A stretch of 64,000 bases of DNA from contig NZ_JAUSYH010000001.1 in NCBI RefSeq assembly GCF_030816715.1, positions 8,990,001-9,054,000 on the forward strand. Reading direction: 5' to 3'. This DNA is from Streptomyces achromogenes. GTDB lineage: Bacteria > Actinomycetota > Actinomycetes > Streptomycetales > Streptomycetaceae. Within the stretch, counting starts at the first letter, position 1, and each line of letters begins with the position of its first letter. Of the stretch, positions 1 through 8,489 are shown one piece after another. The notes under the pieces are model-generated. The model had not been told where the DNA came from. It saw nothing but the letters and a program-made list of their open reading frames with translations, and did not search any database. A program made the translations under genes and the position numbers.

Positions 1-665
1 GCTGGTCGTTCTTCTCCGGGATGGTGCACGTGATGCCGCGTTTGCGCAGGTAGGCGCGGAAGCCGCGGGAACTGCAGGCCTTATCGGCGACGATCTGGTC
101 GGGTCTGCAGCGGGGCCGGCCCTGGCCGGTTCGCGGATGCGTTCCAGGAGGGGGCGTGCGCAGATGCTGTCGCGGCGTTGGCCTGGGGTCAGCAGAACGG
201 CGAGGGGACGGCCGCGGCCGTCGCAGGCGAGGTGGATTTTGGTGGTCAGTCCGCCTCGGGACCGGCCGAGGGCGTGATCGTCCGGCTCGTCCGGGCTGTG
301 GATCCCCCTTTTTGGCCGGTGGCGGCGGCGTGCTGGTGGGCCCGGACGATGGTGGAGTCGATCTGGGCGAGCCAGTCGATGTCGCCGGCCGCGTCAGCGC
401 ACGCTTGGATCTGTTGGAGAGCCCGGGTGAACACGCTGTCCAGGGCGCAGCGGCGGAAGCGGGTGTAGACCGTCTGCCACGGCCCATAGCGTTCCGGCAG
501 GTCACGCCAGGAGATCCCGGTCCGGATCTTGTAGACCATCCCGTTGATGACCTGCCGGTCCGACACCCGCGGACGACCTGTCGCGGCCCGCGGTATGAGT
601 GGAGCGAGTAACTCCCACTCCTGATCGGTGAGTTCATGGCGGCGTATCACCCCACCATGATCCAT
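1..665 (-). pseudogene. IS5-family two-frame transposase, copy 1, damaged
   Basis: The first frame starts at 665 (MDHGGVIRRHELTDQEWELL) and carries the N-terminal DUF4096-like region and the first DDE aspartate region (IDWLAQIDSTIVRAHQHAA). It stops at 246. The catalytic C-terminal half lies in another frame, entered at an A-run/G-run slip site near 306-314, as is usual for this IS5 group. Compared with copy 2, this copy lacks 7 bp in the second frame near 136 (GTTCGCGGATG here against GTTCGCGGTACGCGGATG there), which shifts the C-terminal half. The loss lies between short GCGG repeats. I infer that this copy makes no active transposase. Confidence 0.85.
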
Positions 666-692
666 CACATGATGATCTTTGAAGACGGACCC
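1..692 (-). mobile_element. IS5-family insertion sequence, copy 1 (cut by window edge)
   Basis: The right terminal repeat (678-692, TTTGAAGACGGACCC) matches that of the complete copy at 28386-29300, and the two copies agree almost base for base. The left end lies outside the window. The bases after the repeat are TAG, so the flank reads CTAG as in copy 2, fitting the YTAR target preference of IS5-type elements. The element sits about 50 bp upstream of an IS630 transposase frame. Confidence 0.9.
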
Positions 693-741
693 TAGTGCTC
701 TGACCGGGAAGGTTCGCCGGGTTGGTGGTCGCGACGGTTGG

Positions 742-1856
742 ATGGCGGTGACGTCCGATCCGATCGCTGGAGGCGCGGTGGCTGCGCCTGTCCGGGTACG
801 CAGACTGACCGACCAGGAGGGGCAGAAGCTGCAGCAGCTCGTGCGCCGGGTTAGCACGAGTTCGGTGCGCTACCGGCGCGCGATGATGCTGCTCGCCTCG
901 GCGGGTGGGAACCGGGTGCCGGTGATCGCCCAGCTGGTCCAGGCCGACGAGGACACCGTGCGCGATGTGATCCACCGCTTCAACGAGATCGGCCTGGCCT
1001 GCCTGGACCCTGAGCGGGCGGGAGGCCGTCCCCGCCTACTCAGTCGTGACGACGAGGACTTCGTCATCCGGACGGCCACCACTCGCCCCAGCAAGCTCGG
1101 CCAGCCCTTCACCCGCTGGTCGATCCGCAAGCTCGCCGCCTACCTGCGGAAAGTGCACGGACGCGTCATCCGCATCGGCCGTGAAGCCTTACGGTGCCTG
1201 CTCCGGCGCCGCGGCATCACCTTCCAGCGCACCAAGACCTGGAAGGAGTCACCCGACCCTGATCGCGACGCTAGCTCGACCGGATCGAGCACGTGCTGGA
1301 ACGCTTCCCGGACCGGGTCTTCGCCTTCGACGAGTTCGGGCCCCTGGGGATCCGGCCCACCGCAGGCTCCTGCTGGGCGAAGCAGGGCGAGCCAAACCGG
1401 ATGCCGGCGACCTACCGCCGCACCCACGGCGTCACCTACTTCCATGGCTGCTACTCCGTGGGCGACGACCGCGTGTGGGGCGTCAACCGCCGCCGCAAGG
1501 GCACCGCCGACACCCTGGCCGCGCTCAAGTCGATCCGCGCCGCCCGACCCGACGGCGCCCCGATCTACATCATCCTGGGCAACCTCTCCGCTCACACCGG
1601 CGCGGACATCCGCCGCTGGGCGAAGAAGAACAAGGTCGAGCTGTGCTTCACCCCGACCTACGCCTCCTGGGCCAACCCGATCGAGGCCCACTTCGGCCCG
1701 CTGCGGCAGTTCACTCTGGCCAACTCCCACCACCGCAGCCACCCCGCGCATACCCAGGCACTGCACCGCTATCTGCGCTGGCGCAACACCAACGCCCGCC
1801 ACTCCGACGTACTCGCCGCCCAACGCAAGGAACGTGCCCGCATCCGCAGCGAATAG
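742..1856 (+). pseudogene. IS630-family transposase, inactive
   Basis: The N-terminal half (742 to about 1270) has the helix-turn-helix region (LTDQEGQKLQQLVRR, then PVIAQLVQADEDTVRDVIHRF). A one-base loss near 1272 (GACGCTAGCTC, where an AAG codon is expected) moves the rest to another frame, which ends at 1856. The DDE domain shows FAFDEFGPL (first Asp) and NPIEAHFGPL (Glu), but the second Asp is replaced by Gly (IILGNLSAH where IILDNLSAH is the family pattern). The copy is therefore dead twice, once by frame and once by catalytic residue. Terminal repeats were not resolved. Confidence 0.85.
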
Positions 1857-1969
1857 GGCATCCGCTGGGGCGGACGCCCCCTCAACACCGCAGCCTGACC
1901 AACCGCGAACAGCAGCCACCGAACGCCGACGGGGCAAGTTCAGGAGAAGGACAGCGACAGAAGGATGAC

Positions 1970-2347
1970 TCAGGAGGCGAACGGCTCGATCTCCCCCGCG
2001 AAGACAATGACCTGGTCGATGAGGCTCCGTCGCAGATGGACGACGTCCGTTCCTGCCAGGCGGGGGCCTCCATCAGGCGTGGTGAAGACCCACTGGTACC
2101 GGGCCCATTCGTCAGGCATGTCCACCGCTGAACAGCGCACCATCGTGCCGGTCCCCGCCGGGTGGCGTCGGATGTCCAGCATGAACCGCTCGACCGCCGC
2201 GATTCCTTCGCTGCGACCCAACGGTCCCCAGAAGACCACGTCTGAGGTCAGGGCCTGGGAGAGCAGGGCAGTCACATAGCTGTCGTCCGAGGCGTTGAAC
2301 GCGGAGATGAACGTGTCGATCGCGGAGCGTGCGGTCTCTTCCTGCAT
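1970..2347 (-). CDS. SnoaL/NTF2-like small protein
   Basis: A 125-residue protein with the look of the NTF2-like/SnoaL fold: an N-terminal helix (ARSAIDTFISAFNASD), then GIAAVERFMLDIRRHP, then a beta-rich half ending DVVHLRRSLIDQVIVFAGEIEPF. The family includes polyketide cyclases, small isomerases and many proteins of unknown role, so a specific reaction cannot be assigned. The start ATG at 2347 has only a weak GGGG-type ribosome site. It converges on the dead IS630 frame and is followed upstream by an IS, so it stands alone. It appears intact. Confidence 0.7.
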   Translation of the reverse strand: MQEETARSAIDTFISAFNASDDSYVTALLSQALTSDVVFWGPLGRSEGIAAVERFMLDIRRHPAGTGTMVRCSAVDMPDEWARYQWVFTTPDGGPRLAGTDVVHLRRSLIDQVIVFAGEIEPFAS

Positions 2348-2468
2348 GCCCCAGTAATACCAGCCGTTACGCGTGCGCTCGTCCCACGAGCCGCCTTCCG
2401 ATCACGGTGAACCATCCCGGTCACAGCACTAGAGACGACTCCGAACCTCATTTTGAAACGATCAGTTA

Positions 2469-3507
2469 CGAGCTGGTGCGTGATAGCGGATGAGGCGTTC
2501 TTTCCTGGTCGGGGTCGCGGTCAGGCATTGGCGATGCGGTCGGAGACGAGGCCGGCGATGGCCCGGTAGGTGGCGGGGAGGGTCTCGCGCCGGTGGGTCC
2601 ATTCGGGTCAGCTGCTTCCAGCGTTTGTGGTCGGACGAGGGCGTGTTCGACGCTGATGCGTCGGGATGAGTGCTGGTGGCGGGCTCGTAAGCGGGCTTCG
2701 TGGACCTCGGGTGGGCTGATTTGGTTCGCTTTTCTTGGTGGCGTGACCGCCTGGCCGGGGTGGTCGCGCCTGAGGGAGGTAGCCGTCGTCCAGGAGCACT
2801 TCCACGTCGGGGAAGTGCCGGAAGAACACGGCGATGCCTTCGTTGCGTGCGGCGGTCGCCTCGTGCATTCGCCCTGGTCGCATGGCATCAGGACACAGCG
2901 TGCGTCCCTGGTGGTCGGCGGTGACCGTGGCCTTCATCGTGTTCTGCTTCTTCTTGCCGGACACGAACGCCTGCCGGCCGCCGCGGCCGGCAGGCGGCCT
3001 GTGGCCCTGAACCTCGGTGGCGTCCGGCCGTAGTTCGATCCCCTCCGCCTGGGCATGGGCGAACACATCGGCCAGGGTCCGAAGCCGCAGGCCGGGGCGG
3101 TCGGGGTCGGGGACCGCAGACCCCGCTCGGCCAGGAGCCCGCGTACTTCTGCGATCGCGCGGGTGATGGTGGAGCGGTCGACACCGAACAGCAGCCCCAG
3201 CGCTGCGTGCGGCAGGTCGTGCCGCAGATGGATCAGCGTGGCGACCAGCCGGTCGACGAACACCAACTGGTGGCGGGTACCGGCACCCGCGGCCCGCTTG
3301 CGGGCTCCACCTCGCGCAGCATGACGGCGCCCCTCCACCCCGGCCTGCCACGGCACCGCCAACTCGTCGATCAGAAACGCGAGATGGCGCCGAGAGATCC
3401 CCGTGAACAGCCGATGCGCCAGCACCGCCCGATGAACCGTGATCACCACAGCCGGATCACGCCACCAGCCAGGCACGATGCCTCATCCGCTATCACGCAC
3501 CAGCTCG
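2469..3507. mobile_element. IS5-family (IS1031-like) insertion sequence, 1,039 bp
   Basis: Long terminal inverted repeats run inward from both ends (CGAGCTGGTGCGTGATAGCG at 2469 and its reverse complement ending at 3507). They match for 28 bases inside the element. The 3-bp direct repeat TTA flanks it (2466-2468 and 3508-3510), fitting the TNA target duplication of IS1031-type elements. The same flanking sequence without an insertion exists at 28328-28354 on the other strand, which confirms the boundaries independently. Confidence 0.9.
2521..3476 (-). pseudogene. IS5/IS1031-type transposase, multiply frameshifted
   Basis: The N-terminal part (3476 to about 3110) has the HTH_Tnp_4-like region (LPHAALGLLFGVDRSTITRAIAEVRGLL, read in pieces). 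The DDE_Tnp_4 domain continues in a second frame (DATEVQGHRPP, then FVSGKKKQNTMKATV, then DVEVLLDDGYL). A third frame carries SPPEVHEARLRARHQ and RRISVEHALV, and the end (VSDRIANA, stop 2521-2523) needs a further shift. At least three frame changes make it non-functional. The terminal repeats remain intact, so the copy could still be moved by a related transposase. Confidence 0.8.
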
Positions 3508-3651
3508 TTAGCCCGAATCCACCGTCCACGTCCGCGGCTCCAACGACTGGGACCGAGCTCAGTTCGCCCCGGCAGCGGCGTCTGGTCCGACTTCGCGAGG
3601 TTCGCGGCGAAAGGTTGAACTCACCGGCGCCCCTATGTACACCGCACGTGC

Positions 3652-4977
3652 TCAGGCGGTCGCGCGGTACACCTCAACGCCCGTCCTGCCCTCCACAAGA
3701 CCTGCGTGGGCGTTGACCTGGGAAGGCGTGATGCCGGGGTCCGTGGCCTTGTCCTTACCGGTGCGGGCGTCAAGAATGACCGGGCCGTTGGTGGTGCTGC
3801 CGTAGACGGCTCCGTGCCAGGCACTCGAGATGCTGGGCAGCAGCCGTGAGCTGTCACCCTCCTCGATCGACCACAGTTCCTTGAAGGTCCTGGCGTCGAG
3901 CGCGAACACGTGGCGCCTGCCTCCTTCGAGCCCTGGCCAGGCGTCGCAGATGATCGTGGCTTGTGCGTCGAGCCAGCAGGAGAGGTGGGGAAGGGATCCC
4001 TTCAGCTCAACGCTGGCGGCACCGTCCGGGACGCGTCCTGTCGCGGTGGACAGCAGCACCGCGCTGTCGTCGTCGTTGACAGTGCCCAAGTTCATCTCCG
4101 CCGTGAACAGTCCGCTTCCCGCGTGATCCAGCCTCGCGGTGTTCAGCTTCGGCGCCTCATGGGTCCAGGCCTTCTTGCCGTCGGCCAGTCCGAGGCCCTG
4201 GACGCTGAGGTCGCCGGACGTGTCCGGGTTGCTGTCGCCGAGCCCGACGACCACGCCGTCGTCGATGAATTTCGCGGCGAAACCACTGGCCGTCCAAACG
4301 GTCTTGTGGGTGTCCAGCGCGATACCGAGGGTCACGGGATCGCCGAGGGTCAAGGCATCGGTGTCCTTGCCGATCTTGAGAGCAGCGGTCGTGCCGTCGG
4401 AGCCGACGAGGATCACGTTGCCCTCCTGCTGCCTCTCGGGCCGTTCGACCGTAGTCGTCCACAGCCGCTTCCCGGAGTCGGCGGCCAGAGCGGTGAGCTC
4501 GATGACGTTTCGGTCGGGTGTGGTGCCGGCGCCGGGTACGGTCACCGGAAACGCGGCGAGGACGGCGGACCGTCCGTCGAGTGTGACGAGAGTCGGCTGC
4601 CCCGGCTTGTCGCCATGGGAGTAGGTGACGTGCTCGGTCGGCTCACCCTGCGGCTTCACACTCCACAGCCTCGTGCCGTCGAGCGCGCTGACGGCCTTGA
4701 CCTCGGCGTCCGAGACCGCGTACACCGCGACCCCCTCGAGCCGGAAGGACCAGGGCCCGTCTCCGGTGCCGCCCGGGACGACGGTCGAGCCCTGGCTCAC
4801 GAACTTGAGGGGCGGGTCGTACGAATCGGCCTTCGGCGCGGGGCTGCTGCTCTTGGTCGCCCGGCCCTTCTCGGTGCGGCCGTGGTCGTCACCGGAGCCG
4901 CCTCCGCATGCCGCGACCAGGCTCAGCGCGACACCGACCGGCATCACTAATCGTGCGACACGTGCCATACGCTGCAT
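3652..4977 (-). CDS. PQQ-like beta-propeller lipoprotein
   Basis: A secreted lipoprotein of 441 residues. The chosen start is the ATG at 4977 (MQRMARVARLVMPVGVALSL), which places the lipobox LVAAC about 27 residues in; a longer frame reaches 5034. The mature part has repeated beta-propeller blades of PQQ/WD type, each with an A-D-G-(K/T)-x-L-W pattern (ALDGTRLWSV, ADSGKRLWTT, LADGKKAWTH, DARTFKELWS, LDARTGKDKA). Such propellers usually bind partner proteins or polymers at the cell surface, and no catalytic site is seen. It is followed by a 140-bp gap and the IS1031-type element, and there is no operon partner. Confidence 0.8.
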   Translation of the reverse strand: MQRMARVARLVMPVGVALSLVAACGGGSGDDHGRTEKGRATKSSSPAPKADSYDPPLKFVSQGSTVVPGGTGDGPWSFRLEGVAVYAVSDAEVKAVSALDGTRLWSVKPQGEPTEHVTYSHGDKPGQPTLVTLDGRSAVLAAFPVTVPGAGTTPDRNVIELTALAADSGKRLWTTTVERPERQQEGNVILVGSDGTTAALKIGKDTDALTLGDPVTLGIALDTHKTVWTASGFAAKFIDDGVVVGLGDSNPDTSGDLSVQGLGLADGKKAWTHEAPKLNTARLDHAGSGLFTAEMNLGTVNDDDSAVLLSTATGRVPDGAASVELKGSLPHLSCWLDAQATIICDAWPGLEGGRRHVFALDARTFKELWSIEEGDSSRLLPSISSAWHGAVYGSTTNGPVILDARTGKDKATDPGITPSQVNAHAGLVEGRTGVEVYRATA

Positions 4978-5200
4978 CCGAGCCCCCCCGTGTGCCGATC
5001 CGACCGTCCCGACTGCAAGCCCTTGCATGAGCATGCCAGCCGGAGCCGGGCAGGGCTACCACGTGCGCAGGGGTTTCAGACGACAGCTGTGCATCGTCGG
5101 CCAGGCGCCGGCCCAGAAGCACGCTCGCCGCCCGCGCGGCCGGCGTTTTCGATCTTCTGGGCTAATCGAGGGCCGCGCTCAGCGACGTTGGTCCGGTCAT

Positions 5201-5340
5201 GACGACCGGAAGGAGCTCGGGGTGCGGCAGGAGCGGGAGCCGGAGGACCTGATCGAGGTCTGGACGCTGTTGGAGGAGGACCAGGAGCGGCTGCGGGACA
5301 AGTCGGGGGCGAACCGGTTGGGGTTCGCGCTGTTGCTGAA
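5201..5340 (+). pseudogene. Tn3-family transposase N-terminal (DUF4158) fragment
   Basis: A stretch of about 47 codons reads as the start of a Tn3-type transposase of the DUF4158 kind (PEDLIEVWTLLEEDQERL, then KSGANRLGFALLLK). No start codon lies in this frame nearby. The reading frame is lost exactly after LLLK, where the next relic begins. Full-length Tn3 transposases are near 1,000 residues, so this is a small remnant. Confidence 0.6.
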
Positions 5341-5544
5341 GTCGTCGAGCAGATCCAGCCGGACCTCATCATCCCCACCAGCAAGCGCAAGGGACAGAAC
5401 CCCTCGGTGGCGAGCGTCTACCGGGCCTTCGCCGAGCATGCGTATCCCGAGGCCGTCGAGCAGGCGCACGCCGACTTCGCCGCCCTCGCCGGCGGCGAAG
5501 TACCTGACCCCCGCACAGAAACCAATGCCCTAACGGCACGCTGA
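5341..5544 (+). pseudogene. Unknown protein C-terminal fragment (YPEAVEQAHADFAAL)
   Basis: This frame runs from 5341 to the TGA at 5542-5544 and reads VVEQIQPDLIIPTSKRKG, then VYRAFAEHAYPEAVEQ and AHADFAALAGGEVPD. It is joined out of frame to the Tn3 fragment. A similar ending (YPEAIETAHADFAAL) is present in another relic near 56840-57000 on the minus strand, so this is the tail of a family that once had at least two copies here. I do not recognise the family. Confidence 0.45.
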
Positions 5545-5590
5545 GTTACTTGTCGCTTCGCGGCAGCTTCGGGAGAACAGGGCCATGATC

Positions 5591-5637
5591 CCCGTGGGTT
5601 CACGGAGACCGAAGGCACTTCAGCCTGAACCCACGGG
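5591..5637. repeat. 12-bp perfect inverted repeat (hairpin)
   Basis: CCCGTGGGTTCA at 5591-5602 pairs perfectly with TGAACCCACGGG at 5626-5637 across a 23-base loop. It lies just past the 3' end of the minus-strand gene ending at 5652, so it may act as a terminator, though no T-run follows. A third copy of CCGTGGGTTC occurs at 5666-5675 in the end of that gene, so an operator or iteron-like role is an alternative. Confidence 0.55.
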
Positions 5638-5651
5638 TCCATCGGTCTGCT

Positions 5652-6161
5652 TCAGGTCGGTGCATCCGTGGGTTCGGTTGAAACACGAGGATGCTGTGCA
5701 AGCCGACGAGCTTCGGCCGTGACATCGGCGTCGACCTGAGCCTGTGTTCTGCCGCCGTATTCAAGGACGTCGTAGTCGTCGTCCAGGTTGGCGAGTCGTT
5801 CGACCAAGGGGAGCTCGTGGCCGAAACGGTGGTGGATCCGGAAGGCCAGCTCGCGTGGTGTCAGCTCACCGGCCAGCATCCGGGCGGCAAGTGCTCGCGC
5901 GGCGGCTTCCTGTCCGGCAACGCTGTCCGCCGGGTGGAAGGTGAGGCCCACTTCGTCGAGTGCCGGCGGAAGCAGGTCGGGGACGTCGTAGTCCGCCTCC
6001 GAACGTGTGCACGCGGCCAGGATCCGCAGGGCAGGACTGTCGAGGCCGGCAACGAGTGCATCACAGGCAGCGGTGACGACGTCGGTTGCACGGATCTCGC
6101 CCATGCTCCAGAGAACGGCGCGGTCCTGAAGTTCGCGGGCTGCTGGTTCGGTCGACGGCAT
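5652..6161 (-). CDS. Conserved actinobacterial hypothetical protein
   Basis: A 169-residue soluble, acidic protein that resembles a conserved Streptomyces hypothetical family without a known function. Recognisable stretches are VVTAACDALVAGLDSPALR, ILAACTRSEADYDVPDLLP, then ARMLAGELTPRELAFRIHHR and DDDYDVLEYGGRT. The ATG at 6161 has GAGGAG 11 bases upstream; a second possible start, MGEIRATD, lies 19 codons in. The pattern of helices with a charged DDDYD centre is not a known catalytic motif. It stands next to an integrase relic and appears intact. Confidence 0.65.
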   Translation of the reverse strand: MPSTEPAARELQDRAVLWSMGEIRATDVVTAACDALVAGLDSPALRILAACTRSEADYDVPDLLPPALDEVGLTFHPADSVAGQEAAARALAARMLAGELTPRELAFRIHHRFGHELPLVERLANLDDDYDVLEYGGRTQAQVDADVTAEARRLAQHPRVSTEPTDAPT

Positions 6162-6176
6162 CCATTCATGATCTCC

Positions 6177-6690
6177 TCAGTGGGACGGGAGGGTCGAGTG
6201 GGTTTCATGCGTTGCCTGCTCGGCAGCTTCTCCTGGAAGCGCGCGTGCTGCGTCCGCGTAGCGGATGGCCGTCTTCTCGTCGATGCCCAAGACGAGGGCG
6301 AGGTGGAGCGGGTCGGCGCCGTGGGTGAGGGCCTCTTCGAGCTGGCGGTCGACGCGGAGCCGTTCGAGGGTGGCGGTGAGGTTGCGGGTGGCCCGGGTGG
6401 TCCGGAGCTTGCCGGCCGGGCCGAGTTCGACGGCGGTCTTCTGGGTGATCAGCAGGTGGGGGTTGGCCGTGTTCGGCCAGCGGTTGCGGCGGTGGTCGAG
6501 CCAGTCCAGGACCGCTCGGTGGGTGAGGTCGTCGAGCGGGCGGACGTGGCCGCCTACGGTGATGCGCCGGTTGCCACGTCGACGTCGTCCCACTGCATGG
6601 TGCGGCTCATCTTCGGCCGTGCCGCGTGGACTGCGGCCAAGGCGATGATGAGCCGGATGTCTGGGGTGTTGCGCGCCGGCCGGGCCGCCG
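6177..6690 (-). pseudogene. Tyrosine recombinase/integrase-like relic, C-terminal part
   Basis: The readable part resembles the C-terminal region of XerC-like integrases seen beside Streptomyces IS elements: LAAVHAARPKMSRTMQWDDV, then ITVGGHVRPLDDLTHRAVL, DWLDHRRNRWPNTANPHL and LHLALVLGIDEKTAIRYADA. A one-base loss near 6567 separates the MQWDDVDVA part from the NRRITVGG part. No catalytic His-x-x-Arg or Tyr is visible and the N-terminal core-binding domain is missing. It converges on nothing and is likely untranslated. Confidence 0.65.
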
Positions 6691-6762
6691 CGCCCGTGCC
6701 GCGGCATCAGGGCACTGAGGTGCAGCACCGGATGTGGAGAGGCAGCCCGGTAACCGGGCCGG

Positions 6763-7233
6763 TCACACCAGGCGGCCTGCGGGGTGGCCGCCGGGATCGT
6801 CGGCCAGCACGATCGCGGCTTTGACGCGCTTGCCCACCGGCTCGCGGCGGATCTCGAAGCTGCGGCACACGGCCATCACGATCTCCAGGCCGTGCTGGCC
6901 GATCCGGTTCGGATCGGCTTCCTGGGGCACCGGCAGGGCAGGATTGCTGTCCCAGACGCTGATCTCGGCGGCACCGTCGTTGACCTCCAGATCCAGCAGG
7001 CACGGGCCGGGCGCGTACTTGTGCGCGTTGGTCACCAGCTCGCTGACGACCAGCTCAGCCAGGCCCATCGCACGCTCCGACACCGGGATCCCGTGAACGG
7101 CCTGTACCTCGGTCATGAAACGGCGGGCCGCATCCCGGGCGTCACCGATCCGCTCCCCACCCTCCAGGGAGACTGCGGACCGTAGGGGACGGGCGGCCAG
7201 CGACTGATCCTCGTCGTGCACCACTGGCCCCAT
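6763..7233 (-). CDS. ATP-binding anti-sigma-type (HATPase_c_2) protein
   Basis: A 156-residue GHKL-fold ATPase of the RsbW/SpoIIAB type that is abundant in Streptomyces. The N box is ELVVSELVTNAHKYAPG, the G1 box ISVWDSNPALPVP, and the G2 region RIGQHGLEIVMAVCRSF. Such proteins bind and phosphorylate anti-sigma antagonists or hold sigma factors in stress signalling. The ATG at 7233 follows a GGCGG-rich ribosome site; an upstream GTG at 7275 is the alternative. A SpoIIE-type phosphatase lies 2.6 kb away (9803-11113) and could be a functional partner, though they are not in one operon. Confidence 0.8.
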   Translation of the reverse strand: MGPVVHDEDQSLAARPLRSAVSLEGGERIGDARDAARRFMTEVQAVHGIPVSERAMGLAELVVSELVTNAHKYAPGPCLLDLEVNDGAAEISVWDSNPALPVPQEADPNRIGQHGLEIVMAVCRSFEIRREPVGKRVKAAIVLADDPGGHPAGRLV

Positions 7234-7573
7234 GCCGCCGCCTTGTCCCTGAGCAACCCCGTTGAGGGCGTTCACCTACCCCCGAAACTTGACCCCACGC
7301 AAACCCTCGCATCACGGTTGCCGAAGTCACTGAGTGCGGCGGCGACCTCAGGCGGGGAATGCCGGTGGGGGAGAGGTCGGAGCTGGTGTGGCACCAGCGT
7401 GCGGGGTGGCCCCGCCGGCCGGAGGCATCGCGGGCGACGTCGCACCCCCAGCTCGGGTTCCACCAGAAGTGACGTTCAGCGTCTCCCGGCTGCCCGCCCG
7501 GCGGAGAACGACCGGACCGTCCATGGATGACCCGGCCGCGCCGGGCAAGTGGCCCGGCGACCGATGAGCTGGA

Positions 7574-7615
7574 CGGGTCCCAAAGGGCGGGAGCCATGAC
7601 ATCCCTTGGGACCCG
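7574..7615. terminator. GC-rich hairpin terminator
   Basis: CGGGTCCCAAAGGG at 7574-7587 pairs with CCCTTGGGACCCG at 7603-7615 with a single bulged A and a 15-base loop. It stands between the divergently read ATPase gene and the MerR leader, and there is no long T-run, as is common in Streptomyces. The surrounding 7276-7800 shows no convincing gene. Confidence 0.6.
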
Positions 7616-7975
7616 GCCGGGGGCGCGCGGTTCAACGAGACCGCGACGCCTCACGCGTGGCCCACCGGTCTCCGGGTGGCCCCCTCGGCCTGGGCGGAGT
7701 CCATGTGGGCCCTTATCCCTACTCGAGGTCGATTACCTCCCCGTCGGACACGCATAAAATCTGTGTTGGCCGGAGTAGACATTGGGCGGTGGTGTGGTTA
7801 TGGTTTCTCTCGTAACCCAGAGAGACAGCAGGGCCTGGCAGACACGAACTGCCAGGCAGCAGTACGCAGTTGCAGTTCGCAGGACGGTGCGGTGGTGGAG
7901 TTCCGAAGCCAGGATTGTAGGACGGTGACGGGACTGACGACCGGACCGGGTGGCCCGCAGTGATCAGGGGCCGCC

Positions 7976-8041
7976 ATGAGCAGTACCGCAGTGGCAGTAC
8001 CCGCAAGTGAAGGGCGCAGTACCCAGCAGTGCAGTCAGTGA
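7976..8041 (+). CDS. Possible 21-residue leader peptide
   Basis: ATG at 7976 opens 21 codons (MSSTAVAVPASEG, then RSTQQCSQ) ending in TGA at 8039-8041. AGGGG lies seven bases upstream as a possible ribosome site. The frame covers three of the GCAGTAC copies, so either the peptide or the RNA repeat could be the conserved feature. Translation is unproven. Confidence 0.3.
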   Translation: MSSTAVAVPASEGRSTQQCSQ

Positions 8042-8420
8042 GCGGTACCTCGGTGAAGGCGTCGGCTGCGGACGCGCGCACCGGGAGGTTCGGCAGTGGG
8101 GTTCCAAGCCAGAGCAGATGCAGGACGGGCGACGGGGCTGGCTGCCGAAGAGTGGCGCTGTGACAGGTCACGGAGCAGGTCGCATCACCAGTAGTACGCA
8201 GTAGAGCAGTACCAGCATTGAGGGAATGAACGGAGGAATTGGGCGCCATCAGGATCGCCCGGGCGGCTTGTTGAGTCCGGGTACCGCAGGACATCGATAG
8301 CGAGGTGGTCTCCGGTCGAGCAACCGCGATCCCAGCACTCCCGACAGCATTCCGGTCGGGTGTGCGGTGACAGAAGGCCGGCGCAGTAACAGGGCCGGCA
8401 GATGGTGTAGCAGTTCCTTC

Positions 8421-8450
8421 GGGCCCTGGCGCCGTACGGCGCCAGGGCCC
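8421..8450. terminator. Perfect 30-base palindrome (attenuator-like)
   Basis: The 30 bases are exactly self-complementary, with the left arm GGGCCCTGGCGCCGT. It lies about 40 bases before the MerR ATG. No T-run follows, but the position between leader and gene suits an attenuator or a dimeric operator site. Confidence 0.6.
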
Positions 8451-8489
8451 TCCACGCGTTCCCCTCCACGCATTTTGCAGAGAGGTCAG

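Larger units (their letters stand above)
7805..8489 (+). promoter_or_regulatory. Long structured 5' leader of the MerR gene
   Basis: Nearly 700 bases upstream of the MerR start carry no normal-sized gene but much structure. Two local hairpins come first: CTCTC/GAGAG at 7807-7825, and CCTGGCA/TGCCAGG at 7834-7856. The heptamer GCAGTAC then occurs exactly at 7859, 7980, 7994, 8016 and 8206, with many shorter GCAGT copies. A 21-codon reading frame sits at 7976-8041, and a perfect 30-base palindrome lies at 8421-8450 close to the gene. This looks like a transcribed regulatory leader or a small-RNA locus; that role is inferred, and no known riboswitch class is recognised. Confidence 0.5.

Noticed and set aside
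3710..4950. Long plus-strand frames opposite the propeller lipoprotein
   Set aside because: Shadow frames; the minus strand has the signal peptide, lipobox and blade repeats.
7859..8212. GCAGTAC copies as a possible CRISPR array
   Set aside because: The unit is only seven bases and spacing is irregular, so there are no spacers or repeats of CRISPR size and no cas genes.
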